Positions 18,223 to 27,596 are shown, counted from the stretch's first letter. The stretch is 59,607 nucleotides of DNA from Rhabdaerophilum sp. SD176 (GCF_030143245.1 NZ_JARJNS010000011.1:1-59607), one strand, 5' to 3'. The notes: generated by a model not told the origin, from the sequence alone. Program-made: numbers and translations.

Positions 18223-19758
18223 TCAGGCGATCTGCAGCGCTTTAAGGATCGGCAGCATCTTCTCATTAAACGGCTGCGCCTGGTTGTTCAGCTCAGCGAG
18301 GTTTTCTTCAGCGGTTTCCAGCGTGCTTCCATCGCGGATCAGGCGCTGGCCCTGCATGGCAAGCGTGTTCCAGACGAATTGTGCCCAATCGGCCGGTTGC
18401 TTGTGGCCGAGCTGGCGCGCCAAAAGGAAGAGCTGCGGAAAGCGGCCGACCGCAACGCCGCCGCCGGTGACCGGGCTGGCGAGGAAGCCGATTTCATTAG
18501 AGGAGCGCGATTTCTGCATCAACGTCTGATTGAGGCGCGTTGTCGCCTTCTTCGCCTGGCTGATCACACTATCCGCCTGAGCGAGCTGGACATGCCCGGC
18601 GCCGAGCAGCATCGTGACCGCTTGGAGAACCTGCGCGAAACTGATGCCCTTGGGGCCAAGCTTCTGTTCGAGCTGGGCGAGCGAATGGATAGCGTAATCT
18701 GCCAGCAGCGCGATCAGCGGCTTGTAGATGGCCTCGGAGAGGTTGGCTTCACCCAAAGCGCCATTGACCTTGAGCGGCACATCGGCCGCGTTGGTGCTAA
18801 GGATAAAGCGGAACTCTCGCAAAGCCTCTATCCGCTCCAGCGGAGAGAGCATGCGGGCGCCCTTAACCCAGTAATCCTTGCGGAATTGCTGGTTGACCAT
18901 GAAATCCCGCACAGATTGGCGAAAACTGCTATCCGGTATATCGTTCAGGAAGGCCTGCTGCTCCGCCGTCAGATTGATAGCGTCGATATGATCCAGCAAT
19001 GTAGCCGAAGCTGCAAATTGAAGTTTCGCTTCCTCAAGGAACTCCGTCATGGTGGCGAAATGCATCGGGTGCCAATCGCGGTTAAAATACTCATGCGCGA
19101 GATAATGTCGGTTCTGGCCCTTTACCCGATTTAGTCGATCTCCCAAGGTGGGCGTCATCCGGGCATATCCCGGGTTGGTGGCCAAGAGTCTCTCAGCGAA
19201 CTCAATTGCGCCATCAATCCTGTTGACTACGCCGCGACCCGGCGCGCCGAGTATTTCGGCATGCTGTGTCATCAAATGCCGCATCGGCGCAAATCCCGCC
19301 CAGCCAGGAAGGGTGTTGTAGCTGATATAGGCAACGCCACCAACTGCAAGGCGCTTGCGCAAAAACTCTGCGATCACGCCTCGATTTTCATCCGAGATCC
19401 AGCTCCAGATTCCATGTAGGCCAATGAAATCAAATTCCGGAAGATCACTTCGCGTTGCAAATTCATGAAACGCCAAGTCAAAGGCATGCGCTTTGGCTCC
19501 TGAGGTTTCGACGATACTCTGTGCAAAATGAGCCTGAGCTGGGTTGAAATCCGTTCCCCACCATTCGGTGGCGGAACCGGCCGCATGTATGGCCAAGCTC
19601 ATGCCCTGCCCAAAACCGAGTTCGCAGGCGCGAGCGGTTTTAGGAAGGGCGAGGCCAGCGGATGCGAGGGCGAATGCGGCCGTCAACGGACTCAGCTCGG
19701 AGTAGTACCCGAATGTGTAGTTGATTTCGGCAACGTAACCAGCGGTCCAAGAGGTCAT
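18223..19758 (-). CDS. SAM methyltransferase with methyltransferase-regulatory domain
   Basis: A 511-residue protein with a class I methyltransferase domain in its first ~230 residues: 'ACELGFGQGMSLAIHAAG' is the SAM-binding motif I, 'WWGTDFNPAQAHFA' follows, and 'FDFIGLHGIWSWIS' is motif II. The middle (~230-310) fits the methyltransferase regulatory domain (PF10119), and the C-terminal ~190 residues are helical. The ATG at 19758 ('MTSWTAGYVAEIN') with GGGGA 5 bases upstream is preferred over the TTG 12 bases earlier. Lying between the S-layer-like gene and its secretion genes, it may modify the S-layer protein or its glycan; the substrate cannot be read from sequence. Confidence 0.85.
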   Translation of the reverse strand: MTSWTAGYVAEINYTFGYYSELSPLTAAFALASAGLALPKTARACELGFGQGMSLAIHAAGSATEWWGTDFNPAQAHFAQSIVETSGAKAHAFDLAFHEFATRSDLPEFDFIGLHGIWSWISDENRGVIAEFLRKRLAVGGVAYISYNTLPGWAGFAPMRHLMTQHAEILGAPGRGVVNRIDGAIEFAERLLATNPGYARMTPTLGDRLNRVKGQNRHYLAHEYFNRDWHPMHFATMTEFLEEAKLQFAASATLLDHIDAINLTAEQQAFLNDIPDSSFRQSVRDFMVNQQFRKDYWVKGARMLSPLERIEALREFRFILSTNAADVPLKVNGALGEANLSEAIYKPLIALLADYAIHSLAQLEQKLGPKGISFAQVLQAVTMLLGAGHVQLAQADSVISQAKKATTRLNQTLMQKSRSSNEIGFLASPVTGGGVAVGRFPQLFLLARQLGHKQPADWAQFVWNTLAMQGQRLIRDGSTLETAEENLAELNNQAQPFNEKMLPILKALQIA

Positions 19759-19779
19759 AGACTTCCCCAAAAGGAAAGA

Positions 19780-19803
19780 GACCCACCCTGTGAAGGGTGG
19801 GTC
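19780..19803 (-). terminator. Rho-independent terminator after the S-layer-like gene
   Basis: A perfect 10-bp stem (GACCCACCCT / AGGGTGGGTC) with a 4-base loop is followed on the minus strand by the T-rich TCTTTCCTTTT. It lies 43 bases after the stop of the S-layer-like gene and about 20 bases before the methyltransferase start. It probably separates very high S-layer transcription from moderate read-through into the methyltransferase gene. Confidence 0.85.
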
Positions 19804-19845
19804 CTTGATTTAAGGATCCGATGAATAAATCATCGAAACGCTCAC

Positions 19846-22839
19846 TTAGACAATCGTGATGATTTCCCCAGCGAGCGTCGAGTTGGCCAGGTTGACCAGA
19901 CCCTGGAGCTCGATCACGAGGTCAACACCATCGGCGTAGGTCGTGTTGTTGCTATTATCCAGGGTAATGTACGTGTTGCCGTTAAACTGGAACCAGTTCA
20001 CGATCGCATTGGTTGCGCCGTTGTTAGCAGCGTTAGCCGCGTCGAGATAGTTAGCGAAGCTGGCTGCACCACCAAGTGTAACGGCTGTGCCCAGAGTGGC
20101 CTCTGCGACAGTCGTGTTAACACCGGCGCCAACAAGGTCAATCTTGTCACCTGCGGCAATCCCCTTGATGGACGGATAAAAGCCGGCAGCCGACGATACA
20201 TGATTGACGTCGAAGGTATCAACACCCGCGCCGAACGTGATTACGTTCAGCCCGTTCATGATACCGCCTGTTGTCACGGTGTTCGCACCAGCGCCGAGAT
20301 CAACAGTGTTTGCGCCCGTACCGAGCGTAACGCTGTCGTCCCCTGCTCCAGCCGTAACGGTGTTATTGCCATTGCCGAGCGTGATTACATCGTTACCGTC
20401 GCCGGTGTCGATGGTGTTATTGCTGCCGTTGGCAGTAATGGTGTCAACACCCGTACCACCTGTGTAAGTCACGGCCTTTGTTGCAGCCGAGAAATCCACG
20501 GTGTTGGACGCAGCGGCGCTCCCCTTGATCGTCGCAGCTTCCGCCAGTGCACCGGTCGTCCAAGTCAGACCGCCTGCAGCTGCAACTTTGCTGGTCAGGC
20601 CGCTGGCATCAAGGCTGGTGACGGTGGTGGCGGTATTGGTGAACACAACACCGGTATCGCCCGAAATCACAACCGACTTCACTGCCGGAGCGGTGATAAG
20701 CGCCGTGAACTTCGTTGTCTGGGCCGTTGTGTCGGCGTCTTTCGTCGTAATGTTGATGTTCTCAACATTCGCGATGGTCATTGCGGCGGTATCGGCAAAT
20801 CCATCATTGGCGGTGTAGGTGACGTTGACCGTGTCGTTGGTGCCGACATCGCTGGCCAACGCAATCGAGCTGGCGAACGCAACAGCTGCTTTATTCGTGT
20901 AGCTGAAGTTCGCAGCCGCGTTGGTCACCGTCAGTGCGCCCACGGTCACGCCATTGAGGACGAGATTGTTGATGCCGTCGGCATTTGCCATGTTGATGGC
21001 AGCGGCAGCCCCCGTCGCAGCAGAGATTTCGAGCACTTCGAAGTTCGAAACCGTACCTGCGAAGGTCGCCGAGCCTGTCGCCGTGACAGCCTGAGCAGCC
21101 GTCATTTTGATTGCATCACCGGTACCGTCACCAGCATCGATGGTGCCACCCGAACCGGCCGGACCACCATAGGTCACAACGTCGTTGCCTGCACCGGTTG
21201 TGATCGCCTTCGTCCAGCCAGTCGCAACACTGATCGTGTCAACACCCGAACCGCCCGAATAGGCAACGCCAGCGCCCAGCGCCGGCGTAACGGTCACGCC
21301 GCCCGTGTTGCTCGCAGCATCGATGGACTTGAGAGCAGCGACAGCAGAAGTTGCAGAAACCGTGGTCTTGCCAGCACCCGCAATCGTAAGCGCGGTCGCA
21401 GCGTTGATATTCACATCGGCCACTGTGAGCGCCACGGCCGCATCCAAAGCCACGGTAGTTGCAGCCCCGGCAGTCAGCGTCACACCGGTCGACGCCGTAC
21501 CCGTTGCCTTAACATTCAGTGTGGTCGCGAGATTATCGCTGATGACGCCGCCAGTGGCTCCATCAAGATTGACACCAAGTGTACGGGTGCCAGCGACCGC
21601 ATTCACCGTGACATTCTGGCTGTTATTCGTGAGCGTGAGCGAGGTCAGACCATCCGTGTCGAGGGTAGCGGCAGCCGTGTTACCCTTCAACGAAACCGAC
21701 GTCAGCGTCGTGCCGTCCGCCTTGGTCGTTGTCTTGTTGTCGCTGATTGCGACCGTCGAACCGCCAACCACAGCAACCGAGGTCAACGCATTCACCACCG
21801 CAGTCTGGCCGATATTGACCGCACCGGCGCCGGTGGTCACGGAGAGCGCGCCTCCGGTACCAATCACGGTAACAGCGCTCGCGCCAGTTCCAACGACGGT
21901 TGCCGCGGTCGTGGTCGAACCTGTAACGCTGATGGCACCCGCGGCCGAAGCGCTGACACCAAGCTTGGTCAGCCCGGTGTAGCCGGTCGAGTCGACCGTG
22001 TAGCCAGCGCCCGTGGTGTTGATATTCAAGTTTTCAACGTTCTTGATCGTCGCCGCACCGGGAACAGCAGTGCCCGTCACAAGGACATTCATCGTATCGG
22101 TGCCCGCACCACCATCAACCGCATCGAACCCGCTCCACGTATCGGAAGCGCTCCCGTTGATGGTGTCGCCACCGGCAGTGCCCGTGACCGTATCGGCACC
22201 GGTCGTCAGCGTAAAGGTCGAGCCCGTACCAACAGCCGGGTCCAGCAGCGCGCCCGAATAAACCGCGGTACCCTGTGCCGCAGCAGTCAGGAAGGTGGTA
22301 ACGGCAGAGGCTGCCTTATTCACGAATTCCGCTGACTGCGAGAAGCCGAAGATAACGTCAGATGCCTTGGTGTAGCCCGAACCAGGGGTGACGAGGGCTG
22401 TCTGCCAGGCAGCGATTTCGGCGGCAGAGCCAGCGCGGCCAAGCACGTTCTGGTAAAGCGACTGGAGGAGCGCGTCGGTCACGGCGGCGGCGTTGTCGAC
22501 GACCAAAGTTCCGCCATTATAGCGATTGGCAAATTCCTGGGAAACAACGAAGCCTTCGGCGATCTTGTTGATCGTGAAGCCACCGCGAACGAACGAATCG
22601 GTCTGCTGATCGAGACCGGCCTGATCCGGCACACGGCCGAAGGCGGCCTGATAAACGCGGATGATGGCGGCAGCGCCATTCTGCGCTTCGCCCGAGTTCA
22701 CGATCGCGGCATAAATCTGCGCATCGGTAAGGGCACCGCTGGCGCTGGTGTTAACCCAAGCGGCGACTTCAGCAGCGGTCGGAGCGCGCTGGAGAACGTT
22801 TTGATAGGCGGTTTCGATTTGCGCGGCTGTGAGCGCCAT
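19846..22839 (-). CDS. S-layer-like surface protein (RsaA-type C-terminus, DUF4214 N-terminus)
   Basis: A 997-residue, Ala/Thr/Gly/Val-rich protein in which I see no cysteine. The first ~180 residues contain two DUF4214-like units ('IIRVYQAAFGRVPDQAGLD', 'LYQNVLGRAGSAAEIAAW'). A long beta-rich stretch of Thr/Ala/Val repeats follows, then RTX-like repeats near residues 800-870 ('NTIDTGDGNDVITLGNGNN'). The last ~120 residues ('GDKIDLVGAGV', 'VTLGGAASFANYLDAA', 'VNWFQFNGNTYITLD') closely resemble the secretion end of Caulobacter crescentus RsaA, a 1026-residue S-layer protein. With its own type I exporter next door this is a strong S-layer candidate. In RsaA the N-terminus anchors to lipopolysaccharide; here the DUF4214 units would hold that position (inference). 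GGAG precedes the ATG by 8 bases. Confidence 0.88.
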   Translation of the reverse strand: MALTAAQIETAYQNVLQRAPTAAEVAAWVNTSASGALTDAQIYAAIVNSGEAQNGAAAIIRVYQAAFGRVPDQAGLDQQTDSFVRGGFTINKIAEGFVVSQEFANRYNGGTLVVDNAAAVTDALLQSLYQNVLGRAGSAAEIAAWQTALVTPGSGYTKASDVIFGFSQSAEFVNKAASAVTTFLTAAAQGTAVYSGALLDPAVGTGSTFTLTTGADTVTGTAGGDTINGSASDTWSGFDAVDGGAGTDTMNVLVTGTAVPGAATIKNVENLNINTTGAGYTVDSTGYTGLTKLGVSASAAGAISVTGSTTTAATVVGTGASAVTVIGTGGALSVTTGAGAVNIGQTAVVNALTSVAVVGGSTVAISDNKTTTKADGTTLTSVSLKGNTAAATLDTDGLTSLTLTNNSQNVTVNAVAGTRTLGVNLDGATGGVISDNLATTLNVKATGTASTGVTLTAGAATTVALDAAVALTVADVNINAATALTIAGAGKTTVSATSAVAALKSIDAASNTGGVTVTPALGAGVAYSGGSGVDTISVATGWTKAITTGAGNDVVTYGGPAGSGGTIDAGDGTGDAIKMTAAQAVTATGSATFAGTVSNFEVLEISAATGAAAAINMANADGINNLVLNGVTVGALTVTNAAANFSYTNKAAVAFASSIALASDVGTNDTVNVTYTANDGFADTAAMTIANVENINITTKDADTTAQTTKFTALITAPAVKSVVISGDTGVVFTNTATTVTSLDASGLTSKVAAAGGLTWTTGALAEAATIKGSAAASNTVDFSAATKAVTYTGGTGVDTITANGSNNTIDTGDGNDVITLGNGNNTVTAGAGDDSVTLGTGANTVDLGAGANTVTTGGIMNGLNVITFGAGVDTFDVNHVSSAAGFYPSIKGIAAGDKIDLVGAGVNTTVAEATLGTAVTLGGAASFANYLDAANAANNGATNAIVNWFQFNGNTYITLDNSNNTTYADGVDLVIELQGLVNLANSTLAGEIITIV

Positions 22840-23055
22840 GTGGAATCTCCATTTTAGCTAGCACGTGTAGCAGGACCGGCTGTTACACCGTTCTGCCGGC
22901 CTTCTCAACCCTTGATTAGGGGTGATGAAATTAGCCATACAGTAAATTCAATACCCCCACAAGAGCCGTTCGAGCCAATGCCTATTCGATAGGCGAAGAC
23001 GGGCACTTTGTTACACGCAAAGCACAGAGCGGGTTGGGAAAGGCCCAACTCTCCT

Positions 23056-25521
23056 TCAGGCCAACAGGCGGGAGACCCGGGCTGCGAAGGCATGAAGGCT
23101 CCATTTTTCAACAAGATGGCGCCTTGCACGTGCAACCCGGACATCTCGCTCGTCCCCGTCAAGCGCGCTTCGCAATTGCTCAACCGCATGGTCAGCGGAA
23201 GGTTCGGCCCAGCGCGATCGCCCATCAGCATAGGCATAATCCCCAGGGCTGACGGGAACCAAGTCATAGGCAACAGGCCAGCTCGAATCAGGGAGGCAGA
23301 AATCCCGATTACCGGAATAGTCGGTCGCAACGACAGGGACGTTGCGCTGCATCGCCTCAATGAGCCCCAGCCCAAGACCCTCGGATCGATGAAGTGAGAG
23401 AAAGACATCGGCCGACGCAATCAGGGCGCCAAGGGCATCGGGTGCCATCGTCTGGTCAATAATGATAATTCTTGGATCATTCAGAGCCTGTTCCTGGACA
23501 TTGGCCCAGATCTGGCGCTGGCGAGGATCGGCAATGCGCTCGAGATTATGGGTTTTCAGGACAAGCCGCACATTCGCCCGGCCCGGGAAAGCGCGCCGGA
23601 AAACATCGACAGCCATGCGGGGGTTCTTGCGCTCGATCCAGGACAGCGAATCATACATGGCGAGGATGGTTCGAATGCCCGGCTCTTCCGGAAGGTATGG
23701 CCGGACAAGACGGCGCCTTTCTTCCTCACCAAGCGGCGAGGGTTCGGGGATCGGCAATCCGACGACATGGACCGGCTTGCCAAGATCCCGATAGATCGAG
23801 GCACAGAACTCGGTAGCTACCCAGATCTCGTCCACCAAACTCAGGGCGAGTTGATCACCGGGGGCAGGCCTGTCGAGCTCCCAGTAGAACATGCCGACTT
23901 TGCGTGCCCCCTCGAACATGTCCGGCATCTGGGTCAGGGCGAGCGGGAGCTGATCGGGATTGAGATGGAAGATATGGGTCCGGGCGGGGCGCGGACGATC
24001 GAGAGCGTGGGGATGCTGGGCGCCAGCAGGCTGGGGATTCCCAAGGACAAACGGATATCCTGCAACCTTCATCGGCAAACTGGCTAAGCCCTCGAGCAAG
24101 AGCCGCGCGGATTGGCCAAGCCCCGATGCGCGATCAAGGGGGCCAATCACCTGGCAATCGAGCGGTTCATCATGCGGAACCTGCAGCGCAAAAGCGCGGG
24201 CGCGATGCCCCTCTTTCGAGAAATGCCGTGAGCGCGGGTCATCAAGCGAAACACCGACGGCGTTAAGGCACAACTCGATCTTGTCGCGCCCGGGAAAAGG
24301 GCAAACGGAGTTTGGCTGCGTTCGGGCTTCCCAGTCAGCGAGGACATGCTCACGCGCTGCGATGGGGAGAAGCTGGAGAAGAAAGGGACGCTCAAGACTT
24401 TGAAGAAGGACCCGAGCATAAAGAAGCGGTAGGGCGCCTTCGGGAAAGGCCAGCAACGTCTGCCAATGGGGTTCATTCGCCCAAAGGTACCGCATGAAAG
24501 CCGGCATCGAAAGAACCGGGTGCGCGCCTGGCCGGACATCCCGCATCAGGACCCGCCGATAGGCATCGGGAATGAGGAAATCCTCCGCCTTGAGCCGCGG
24601 GAGCTTGCTGAATGCCCACCAGGCAACCAGGGCCTCATGGCTTTCGGCGCGTGTCAGATCGAGCGTTGGACGGGTCGGATCGGGGGTTGCCAGGAAATAG
24701 GTGGTGGCGCGCGAGAGCGGAAAGGGTGCGTCGCCCAGGAAGACGCAAGCATTCAGATATGCAATCTCGTCGGCAGAAAACGGCAGCGGCGCCACCGGCT
24801 CGCGCTCGGCATAAGCAAGCAAGTTGGCAAGAAGCCGATCGGGGGGGGCGCCAGCTCCGGTTCGCGCGCGAAGTTCCGGGGACAAACGGGTCTGGCGCAA
24901 GAAGGCACTGTAGGCGCTCGGAAGCGCAGGCCACTGATCTTGAGAAAAGCCGGGTCTGGAGCCTTGATCATCAGACAAGTAAGGATCACGCAAGAAAAGC
25001 TTGCCAAGCAGCGCTGAGGCCGGATGCCGCTCGAAAGCAGCCGTTTCGCCATCGAGCGACATTTCTCGATCAAGCGATTTGGCAAAATGACGCTGATAAA
25101 GCGCCTGGAAATCCTGATGGACTGCCGAGAGATCAAGGGCTGCAAGGACCGGCATTCCCGGGCGATCAACACAAAGCGCAAGGTGTTCCGGAGTTGCCGC
25201 CACGAAATCGACCACAAGGTCTGGGCGGGGGATCGTAAACCCGTTTGATCCGGCGCTCAGGCCAACCGCTTTGAGATCGGCGCGGAAATTGTCGGCACGG
25301 CCTGACCATACGCATGTCCCACGGTGCAGAAGGCAGAGGCGGACCGGCCGATCCGGTGCCCTCTTGTCGATCGCCCAGCCCCGGATCTCCTTCCCGCCCC
25401 AATCATCGACACTGACCAGATAGTCCTGAGCGGCGTCACGGTCTTCCCCGAGCGCGCCGGCAAGCTGCCAGGCGCGCTGAAAGCGTCCAAGCAACGCCAG
25501 AAGTGTCGCTCGTTGACCCAC
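23056..25521 (-). CDS. Large GT4-type glycosyltransferase
   Basis: An 821-residue cytoplasmic protein. Residues ~35-110 ('GGKEIRGWAIDKRAPDRPV' to 'GSNGFTIPRPD') form a small beta-sandwich-like domain often found at the front of alphaproteobacterial glycosyltransferases. The middle (~130-420) is helical and unassigned. The C-terminal ~380 residues are a GT4 domain: 'GPLDRASGLGQSARLLLEGL', 'VGMFYWELDRPA', 'LSLHRSEGLGLGLIEAMQRNVPVVATDYSGN' with its E-x7-E motif. It begins with GTG, AGGAG 6 bases upstream. The gene stands alone between spacers and is likely involved in the surface glycan. Confidence 0.85.
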   Translation of the reverse strand: MGQRATLLALLGRFQRAWQLAGALGEDRDAAQDYLVSVDDWGGKEIRGWAIDKRAPDRPVRLCLLHRGTCVWSGRADNFRADLKAVGLSAGSNGFTIPRPDLVVDFVAATPEHLALCVDRPGMPVLAALDLSAVHQDFQALYQRHFAKSLDREMSLDGETAAFERHPASALLGKLFLRDPYLSDDQGSRPGFSQDQWPALPSAYSAFLRQTRLSPELRARTGAGAPPDRLLANLLAYAEREPVAPLPFSADEIAYLNACVFLGDAPFPLSRATTYFLATPDPTRPTLDLTRAESHEALVAWWAFSKLPRLKAEDFLIPDAYRRVLMRDVRPGAHPVLSMPAFMRYLWANEPHWQTLLAFPEGALPLLYARVLLQSLERPFLLQLLPIAAREHVLADWEARTQPNSVCPFPGRDKIELCLNAVGVSLDDPRSRHFSKEGHRARAFALQVPHDEPLDCQVIGPLDRASGLGQSARLLLEGLASLPMKVAGYPFVLGNPQPAGAQHPHALDRPRPARTHIFHLNPDQLPLALTQMPDMFEGARKVGMFYWELDRPAPGDQLALSLVDEIWVATEFCASIYRDLGKPVHVVGLPIPEPSPLGEEERRRLVRPYLPEEPGIRTILAMYDSLSWIERKNPRMAVDVFRRAFPGRANVRLVLKTHNLERIADPRQRQIWANVQEQALNDPRIIIIDQTMAPDALGALIASADVFLSLHRSEGLGLGLIEAMQRNVPVVATDYSGNRDFCLPDSSWPVAYDLVPVSPGDYAYADGRSRWAEPSADHAVEQLRSALDGDERDVRVARARRHLVEKWSLHAFAARVSRLLA

Positions 25522-25550
25522 GCCGTTCTCCTGATCTTCTCATTAATCCG

Positions 25551-25589
25551 GTTTTTGGGCCCGGCTCTTGGGCCCGGTTCTTGGGCCCC
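25551..25589. repeat. Three tandem copies of a 13-bp repeat
   Basis: Three contiguous near-copies of GTTCTTGGGCCCG lie in the 326-bp spacer upstream of the large glycosyltransferase. Each unit includes the palindrome GGGCCC. Nothing else in this spacer is recognised except the hairpin at 25720-25763. Confidence 0.9.
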
Positions 25590-25719
25590 TTCGGTCCGTT
25601 TGCGCCCCTTTCCATCTGTGCTGGTGAGGCGCCATCGCGTCAACTCCATACGATGGACGAGGAGATCACGAAAAAGGCGACGTTGCGGATGGGGTAACGA
25701 GATGCACAAGGCGTCGAAG

Positions 25720-25763
25720 AGGGCGATACGGGCACTGACGAGGAGAAGGCCTCGCCCTTTTTT
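25720..25763 (+). terminator. Plus-strand terminator-like hairpin without a plus-strand gene
   Basis: AGGGCGA (25720-25726) pairs with TCGCCCT (25752-25758), with a smaller inner stem, and is followed by six T on the plus strand. The genes on both sides are on the minus strand. It could end a small unannotated plus-strand RNA from the 25530-25720 stretch, or be chance. Confidence 0.4.
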
Positions 25764-25847
25764 CTGATGACACGGTAGCTCTTGCGCGCCGGATCTGACC
25801 GTGATTGCCGCGCGCAAGGGAATTATATCTTTCCGCGAGCAGGGGGA

Positions 25848-26912
25848 TCAAGCGCGAAGCCGGGGATTTTTCCAGACCTGGCAGCCATCGACGAGCAACG
25901 TTGGCCGCCCGTCATCGAGGCGGAACTGACACGGCTTCTCCCGAACGAGTTTCCATCCAGCATCCCCAAGGCAGCTCATCAGAGCGTCCTCAATCGCCCG
26001 GCCATGGGTCCCCACGATCAGGCTCGCAACTTTCTCCGAGATTGGTTCGATGGCGGCCCCGATACACTCCGCTTCATGGCCCTGGATATCGACATGCAGA
26101 AGGTCAACGCGCGTTTCCTCGGCAAGGAGCGTTGCGATCGAAAGACCTGTCACGATCTCGGTTTGTCGGACGAGATGGCCGCGGTAATCGTGACCTGTCG
26201 ATTCGCCCTGTCGGAACGCAGCCATGCCCCAGTCTTCGGCCGGATCATCCGCGACAGGGAATTCTACTGCCCCATCCGCAGAGGTAATCGCGGCATGGAT
26301 CAGACGAGTCATTTCGCGGTCAATGCCGTTATTTGCACAATGCGCATGAGCGAAGTCGAGATGGTCCTGCGATGCTTCAACTCCCACGAGGCGGATCGCC
26401 TCGATCCCGCGCTTCCTGGCAATTGTGGCTGCTGCAACCAGCCAGGGGCCCCAGCCCATCCCCAATTCCATTGCAACCAGAGACCCGGAAACATGTTCCA
26501 TAGCATCGATGAGACCACACCACTCGTCGAGGTCACCATGAAAATTGCCATGGGGAATTGGATAGCCTTCCACAGCACCCGAAAGCCCAACAATCGCATT
26601 GACGAACCGGACATCGGTGCGAATGCCAAGAAAGTCGCGGACAAAACCGGGCTCGCCTGGCCCCATATAGCGAGGGATCGATCGGATGAGATCAAGATCG
26701 GCGCGGGAAGGAACAATGACTGAGCCCAAACGCTGGGCGCGATCCAGGAGGAACTCTTCAGACCGGAGCAAGTGACCCAGCAGGCTCAATCCATCCGGCT
26801 TGGCCTCGATCATCGCATGGAGATGAGCAGCCTCTACCGGGCGGCCCAAAACCAATCGGTATGCTTGCTGCGCCAATACCGTCGTAAACTGATCGTCGCG
26901 TTCCTGATCCAC
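25848..26912 (-). CDS. FkbM-type methyltransferase with DUF4214-like N-terminus
   Basis: A 354-residue protein taken from a GTG at 26912, which has AGAGGAG about 10 bases upstream; the open frame continues 86 codons further but that part is Arg/Pro/Ser-rich and looks non-coding. Residues ~8-65 resemble one DUF4214 unit ('AYRLVLGRPVEAAHLHAMI', 'LLGHLLRSEEFLLDRA'). The rest is a SAM-dependent methyltransferase: 'VAMELGMGWGPWLVAAATIA' (motif I), 'VGVEASQDHLDFA', and the FkbM hallmark 'VDLLHVDIQGHEAECI'. The head-to-enzyme arrangement suggests that DUF4214 also works inside the cell as a recognition module. It is divergent from the XRE regulator at 27300. Confidence 0.8.
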   Translation of the reverse strand: MDQERDDQFTTVLAQQAYRLVLGRPVEAAHLHAMIEAKPDGLSLLGHLLRSEEFLLDRAQRLGSVIVPSRADLDLIRSIPRYMGPGEPGFVRDFLGIRTDVRFVNAIVGLSGAVEGYPIPHGNFHGDLDEWCGLIDAMEHVSGSLVAMELGMGWGPWLVAAATIARKRGIEAIRLVGVEASQDHLDFAHAHCANNGIDREMTRLIHAAITSADGAVEFPVADDPAEDWGMAAFRQGESTGHDYRGHLVRQTEIVTGLSIATLLAEETRVDLLHVDIQGHEAECIGAAIEPISEKVASLIVGTHGRAIEDALMSCLGDAGWKLVREKPCQFRLDDGRPTLLVDGCQVWKNPRLRA

Positions 26913-27194
26913 CGACCCGTTGCTCCTCTGATCTGGCCCGGACTGACACCGATCAATCCCGCCAGCACGCGCGTTGCCTCTTGCCAAAGGCTGAGACTTT
27001 GTCAACTCGCCGTCAGGCCAAGTGCGACCGGGGCACGACGGTGCTCGAGATCGATTGGACTCGGATACGACTGATCGAAGGCGAAGGGGCTCGGACGGCA
27101 AGCCTGGCCGCCCCGAGCCCCGTCTACTGCGAGCCTCTTTACCCCCAATTCCGCCTTTGCCTTTTTTCAACGCCTATGGTATTGAAATTTTATA

Positions 27195-27207
27195 CCCCAA
27201 TTTGGGG
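27195..27207. promoter_or_regulatory. Palindrome in the FkbM/XRE divergent spacer, possible operator
   Basis: CCCCAATTTGGGG is a perfect 13-bp dyad sitting beside the AT-rich TTTTATA stretch about 95 bases before the XRE regulator start. Its place between divergent genes makes it a candidate operator for that regulator. Confidence 0.4.
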
Positions 27208-27299
27208 GATTTGCCTGCCAGCCAGACTGACGTGCAATCCAGACCGATTGGTAACGGTCAAAGCTGAGGCAACGATCGAGTCGTTTGGGAGTTCTGAAG

Positions 27300-27596
27300 A
27301 TGTATACCAACGCGCAAAAGCGATCGCTGGAGGAAGTCCAGGAACTTCGCAAAGAAGCCGGACGCTGGCTTCGTGAACTCCGCGAGGCCAAAGGCCTGTC
27401 GCAACGGCAGCTTGCCGAGCGAACTGACTGTGAATATTACACGTTTATCTCGCAGCTTGAGACAGGGCGCGGCCGCATTCCTCCCGATCGGTATAGGCTC
27501 TGGGCCGAGGCACTCGAGATCGATACCAAGGTCTTTGTGCGGCAGTTGATGGCCTATTATGACCCTGTGACTTTCGAAATCCTTTTTGGCGAGTGA
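27300..27596 (+). CDS. XRE-family DNA-binding regulator
   Basis: A 98-residue protein with a single Cro/C1-type helix-turn-helix: 'LRELREAKGLSQRQLAERTDCEYYTFISQLETGRGRIPPD' spans residues ~22-62 (given here in two parts of the motif: 'KGLSQRQLAERTD' and 'YTFISQLETGRGRIP'). It ends shortly after a helical tail, so it has no effector domain. The start is the ATG at 27300 with GGGAG 8 bases upstream. It is followed on the same strand, after 193 bases, by a membrane protein of unknown function, and is divergent from an FkbM methyltransferase. Control of these neighbours is a reasonable guess. Confidence 0.85.
   Translation: MYTNAQKRSLEEVQELRKEAGRWLRELREAKGLSQRQLAERTDCEYYTFISQLETGRGRIPPDRYRLWAEALEIDTKVFVRQLMAYYDPVTFEILFGE

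Noticed and set aside
20200-22335. Long open frame (711 codons) on the strand opposite the S-layer-like gene
   Set aside because: It follows from the extreme Ala/Thr/Val codon bias of the S-layer gene; the product is Arg/Gly/Asp/His-rich with no domain and no ribosome binding site.
23031-23051. GTTGGG/CCCAAC hairpin after the large glycosyltransferase gene as a terminator
   Set aside because: The stem is short and no T run follows on the minus strand.
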